A stretch of DNA of 64,000 nucleotides from Prorocentrum cordatum (Eukaryota; Sar; Dinophyceae; Prorocentrales; Prorocentraceae), in assembly GCA_963575745.1 (NCBI GenBank), contig CAUYUJ010014622.1:103830-167829 (forward strand). Reading direction: 5' to 3'. Made by a program: the position numbers and the translations under genes. The notes beneath the pieces were generated by a model. The model saw nothing but the letters and a program-made list of their open reading frames with translations. It was not told where the DNA came from and made no database searches. Below are positions 62,626 to 64,000 of the stretch, piece after piece. How positions within the stretch are numbered: the stretch's first letter is position 1; every line of letters starts with the position of its first letter.

Positions 62626-63817
62626 TCTGGGGAGAGCAGCTATCGTGTCGGGGGGAAGGGGTTGGGAGGATGAAGGGTATGAACCATCGCACTCAGATGC
62701 CATGCGCGATACCTTCTACCGCCTACGGGCAATGACATCCACATGTCTCCCAACCCCCTCCTTCCAACCCGATCGCTGTCTGCCTGATTGTTGCGACCCA
62801 GTACCGTCAGAATGCAGAGTAGGGGAACGAAGAATGACATAAACATAAAAACTCGGAGGTCCGCGCGGATTTGTCGGATCCGCGCTGGGCCACCCCGGCG
62901 GCGCGTCCGGCGCCGCCCCTGGCGCGCTCCGTGCGCCAGGGAGGGGGGGTCCAGCGCGCAGATCCAAGAAGTCCGCGCGGAGCGCCAGAGGTTCATGTTT
63001 ACGTCGTTTTTTGTTCTGGACTTTTTTACACGTTTTCCGCACTTTCATTTTACACTACGTAATCCGTGGGCCTTGGCCGGTGAAATATGCCCCCCCGCGG
63101 GAGGGGAGGGCTGAACCAGTTGTCCGCCTCGAGATTTTCTGTGGCTGTTGCGGCCGCACGGCGGGGCTTCTGTGGCTCGGCGCCTCCTTTCGACTGGGAC
63201 ACGTGCGGGTGGCGTCGCGGCCGGCAGGCCAGACGCCAGGGCTCGACCTGCACGGTGTTTTCTGGCGATGTCTCGTGGGCAGTTTTCGTTCTGGCTCCGT
63301 CTTGCAGCGAAGGCGGAGCGAAGACAGAACGAGGGACAACGAAGACAAAGCGGGAACGAAAAAGACTGCTTTGGTCGGGCCCCAGGCCAGACCCCCCTCG
63401 CCACCCACCGAGCCACCCCCACCCAACCCGAAGGCCTCCACTTGCCCTCCATTTCCAGCATGGGGGGGGGTCGGGGGACACAGAGAAAACACATATGGAA
63501 CCTGTACCCCCCCCAACCCTAGGGGATCGGCGCTGGAGGCGCCGGCAGGGGGGTCCAGCGCGGATCCGAGAAATCCGCGCGGACCTCCGAGTTTTTATGT
63601 TTATGTCATTCTTCGTTCCCCTACTATGCATTCTGACGGTACTGGGTCGCAACAATCAGGCAGACAGCGATCGGGTTGGAAGGAGGGGGTTGGGAGACAT
63701 GTGGATGTCATTACCCGTAGGCGGTCGAAGGTATCGCGCATGGCATCTGAGTGCGATGGTTCATACCCTTCATCCTCCCGACCCCTCCCCCCCGACACGA
63801 TAGCTGCTCTCCCCAGA
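62626..63817. mobile_element. foldback element with 263-bp inverted arms
   Basis: Left arm 62626-62888 and right arm 63555-63817 are reverse complements with few mismatches. The outer end is TCTGGGGAGAGCAGCTATCG and the inner end is the F4-type CCGCGCGGATTTGTCGGATC followed by CGCGCTGG. The 666-base centre begins with GC hairpins, holds unassigned sequence without a transposase and ends with another GGCGCTGGAGGCGCC. Non-autonomous by appearance. Confidence 0.85.
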
Positions 63818-64000
63818 CATACAAAGTGCAGGCCAGGCCGAGTGAAGTCGTTGCGCAACCACAGCTGGAAGGCTATTGTGTTTCACCGTGCCTCTCCCCC
63901 GTTCCTGCCTTCATCCTCCCAACCCCTTGGTCCCGACACGAAAAACTGTTCTCCTCAGACAACCAAAGTGCAGGCCAGGCCGAGCGAAGTCGTTGCGCAA
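63757..64000. repeat. 138-bp tandem duplication at window end
   Basis: CAAAGTGCAGGCCAGGCCGA to AGTCGTTGCGCAA occurs at about 63822-63860 and 63965-64000, each preceded by CTTCATCCTCCC...CCCGACACGA. The array probably continues past the window. Confidence 0.8.

Noticed and set aside
1-64000. tRNA or rRNA genes
   Set aside because: I scanned for TYC-arm-like GTTCRANNC with a matching acceptor stem and for conserved rRNA cores by eye and found none convincing; tRNAscan-SE and Infernal would be decisive.

Overview
This window looks like a nuclear genome segment of a dinoflagellate with a large, repeat-swollen genome. The main evidence is an exact copy of the dinoflagellate spliced leader (DinoSL) at 4565-4586, with eroded leader relics at 12083-12097 and 39958-39978. 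Supporting evidence is a retrotransposon carrying a cytosine methyltransferase, a type reported from dinoflagellates, plus GC-rich sequence and abundant triplet microsatellites. I cannot name the species; a Prorocentrum- or Symbiodiniaceae-like genome would fit. There are no bacterial operons, CRISPR arrays, rRNA or convincing tRNA genes. A 100-N scaffold gap lies at 48316-48415.

Layout. 1-4200: repeats and microsatellites. 4565-9743: a LINE-type retrotransposon whose copy starts with the spliced leader, with ORF1, then endonuclease, reverse transcriptase and a C-terminal zinc motif; it is broken by stops and one frameshift. 9871-11460: a 90-bp satellite. 12231-18084: a single-domain voltage-gated cation channel with C-terminal EF-hands, split at the end of S6 by about 3.6 kb that encodes an OTU-protease-like protein and a second unknown ORF. 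19258-20880: a 76-78-bp array interrupted by a CAT microsatellite. 21180-24800: medium repeats without a recognisable gene. 25161-32741: a complete but decayed tyrosine-recombinase (DIRS/PAT-like) retrotransposon with split direct repeats, gag-like ORF, RT, DNA cytosine methyltransferase, RNase H and tyrosine recombinase, inserted in a TA microsatellite. 32772-39850: nested tandem repeats. 40068-41021: an ankyrin-repeat gene with two clean GT-AG introns, preceded by a leader relic. 41330-50000: tandem duplications, minisatellites and MITEs. 50800-54640: a degraded second non-LTR retrotransposon on the minus strand. 54826-64000: MITEs, purine/pyrimidine tracts, a 1.6-kb minisatellite and a 1.2-kb foldback element.

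How it fits together. Only the channel and the ankyrin gene look like host genes. Both carry leader relics upstream, as expected if spliced, leader-bearing mRNAs were copied back into the genome. The LINE has an intact leader, so retroposition of trans-spliced RNA appears to operate on the retrotransposon too. At least four small dispersed families recur across the window (F1 with GTCGGGC termini, F2 with TGGCATCGCTCGGACGT termini, F3, and the GC-core inverted repeat F4), and one F2 copy is nested in an F1 copy. Most long open frames are artefacts of triplet repeats or of arrays whose period is a multiple of three.
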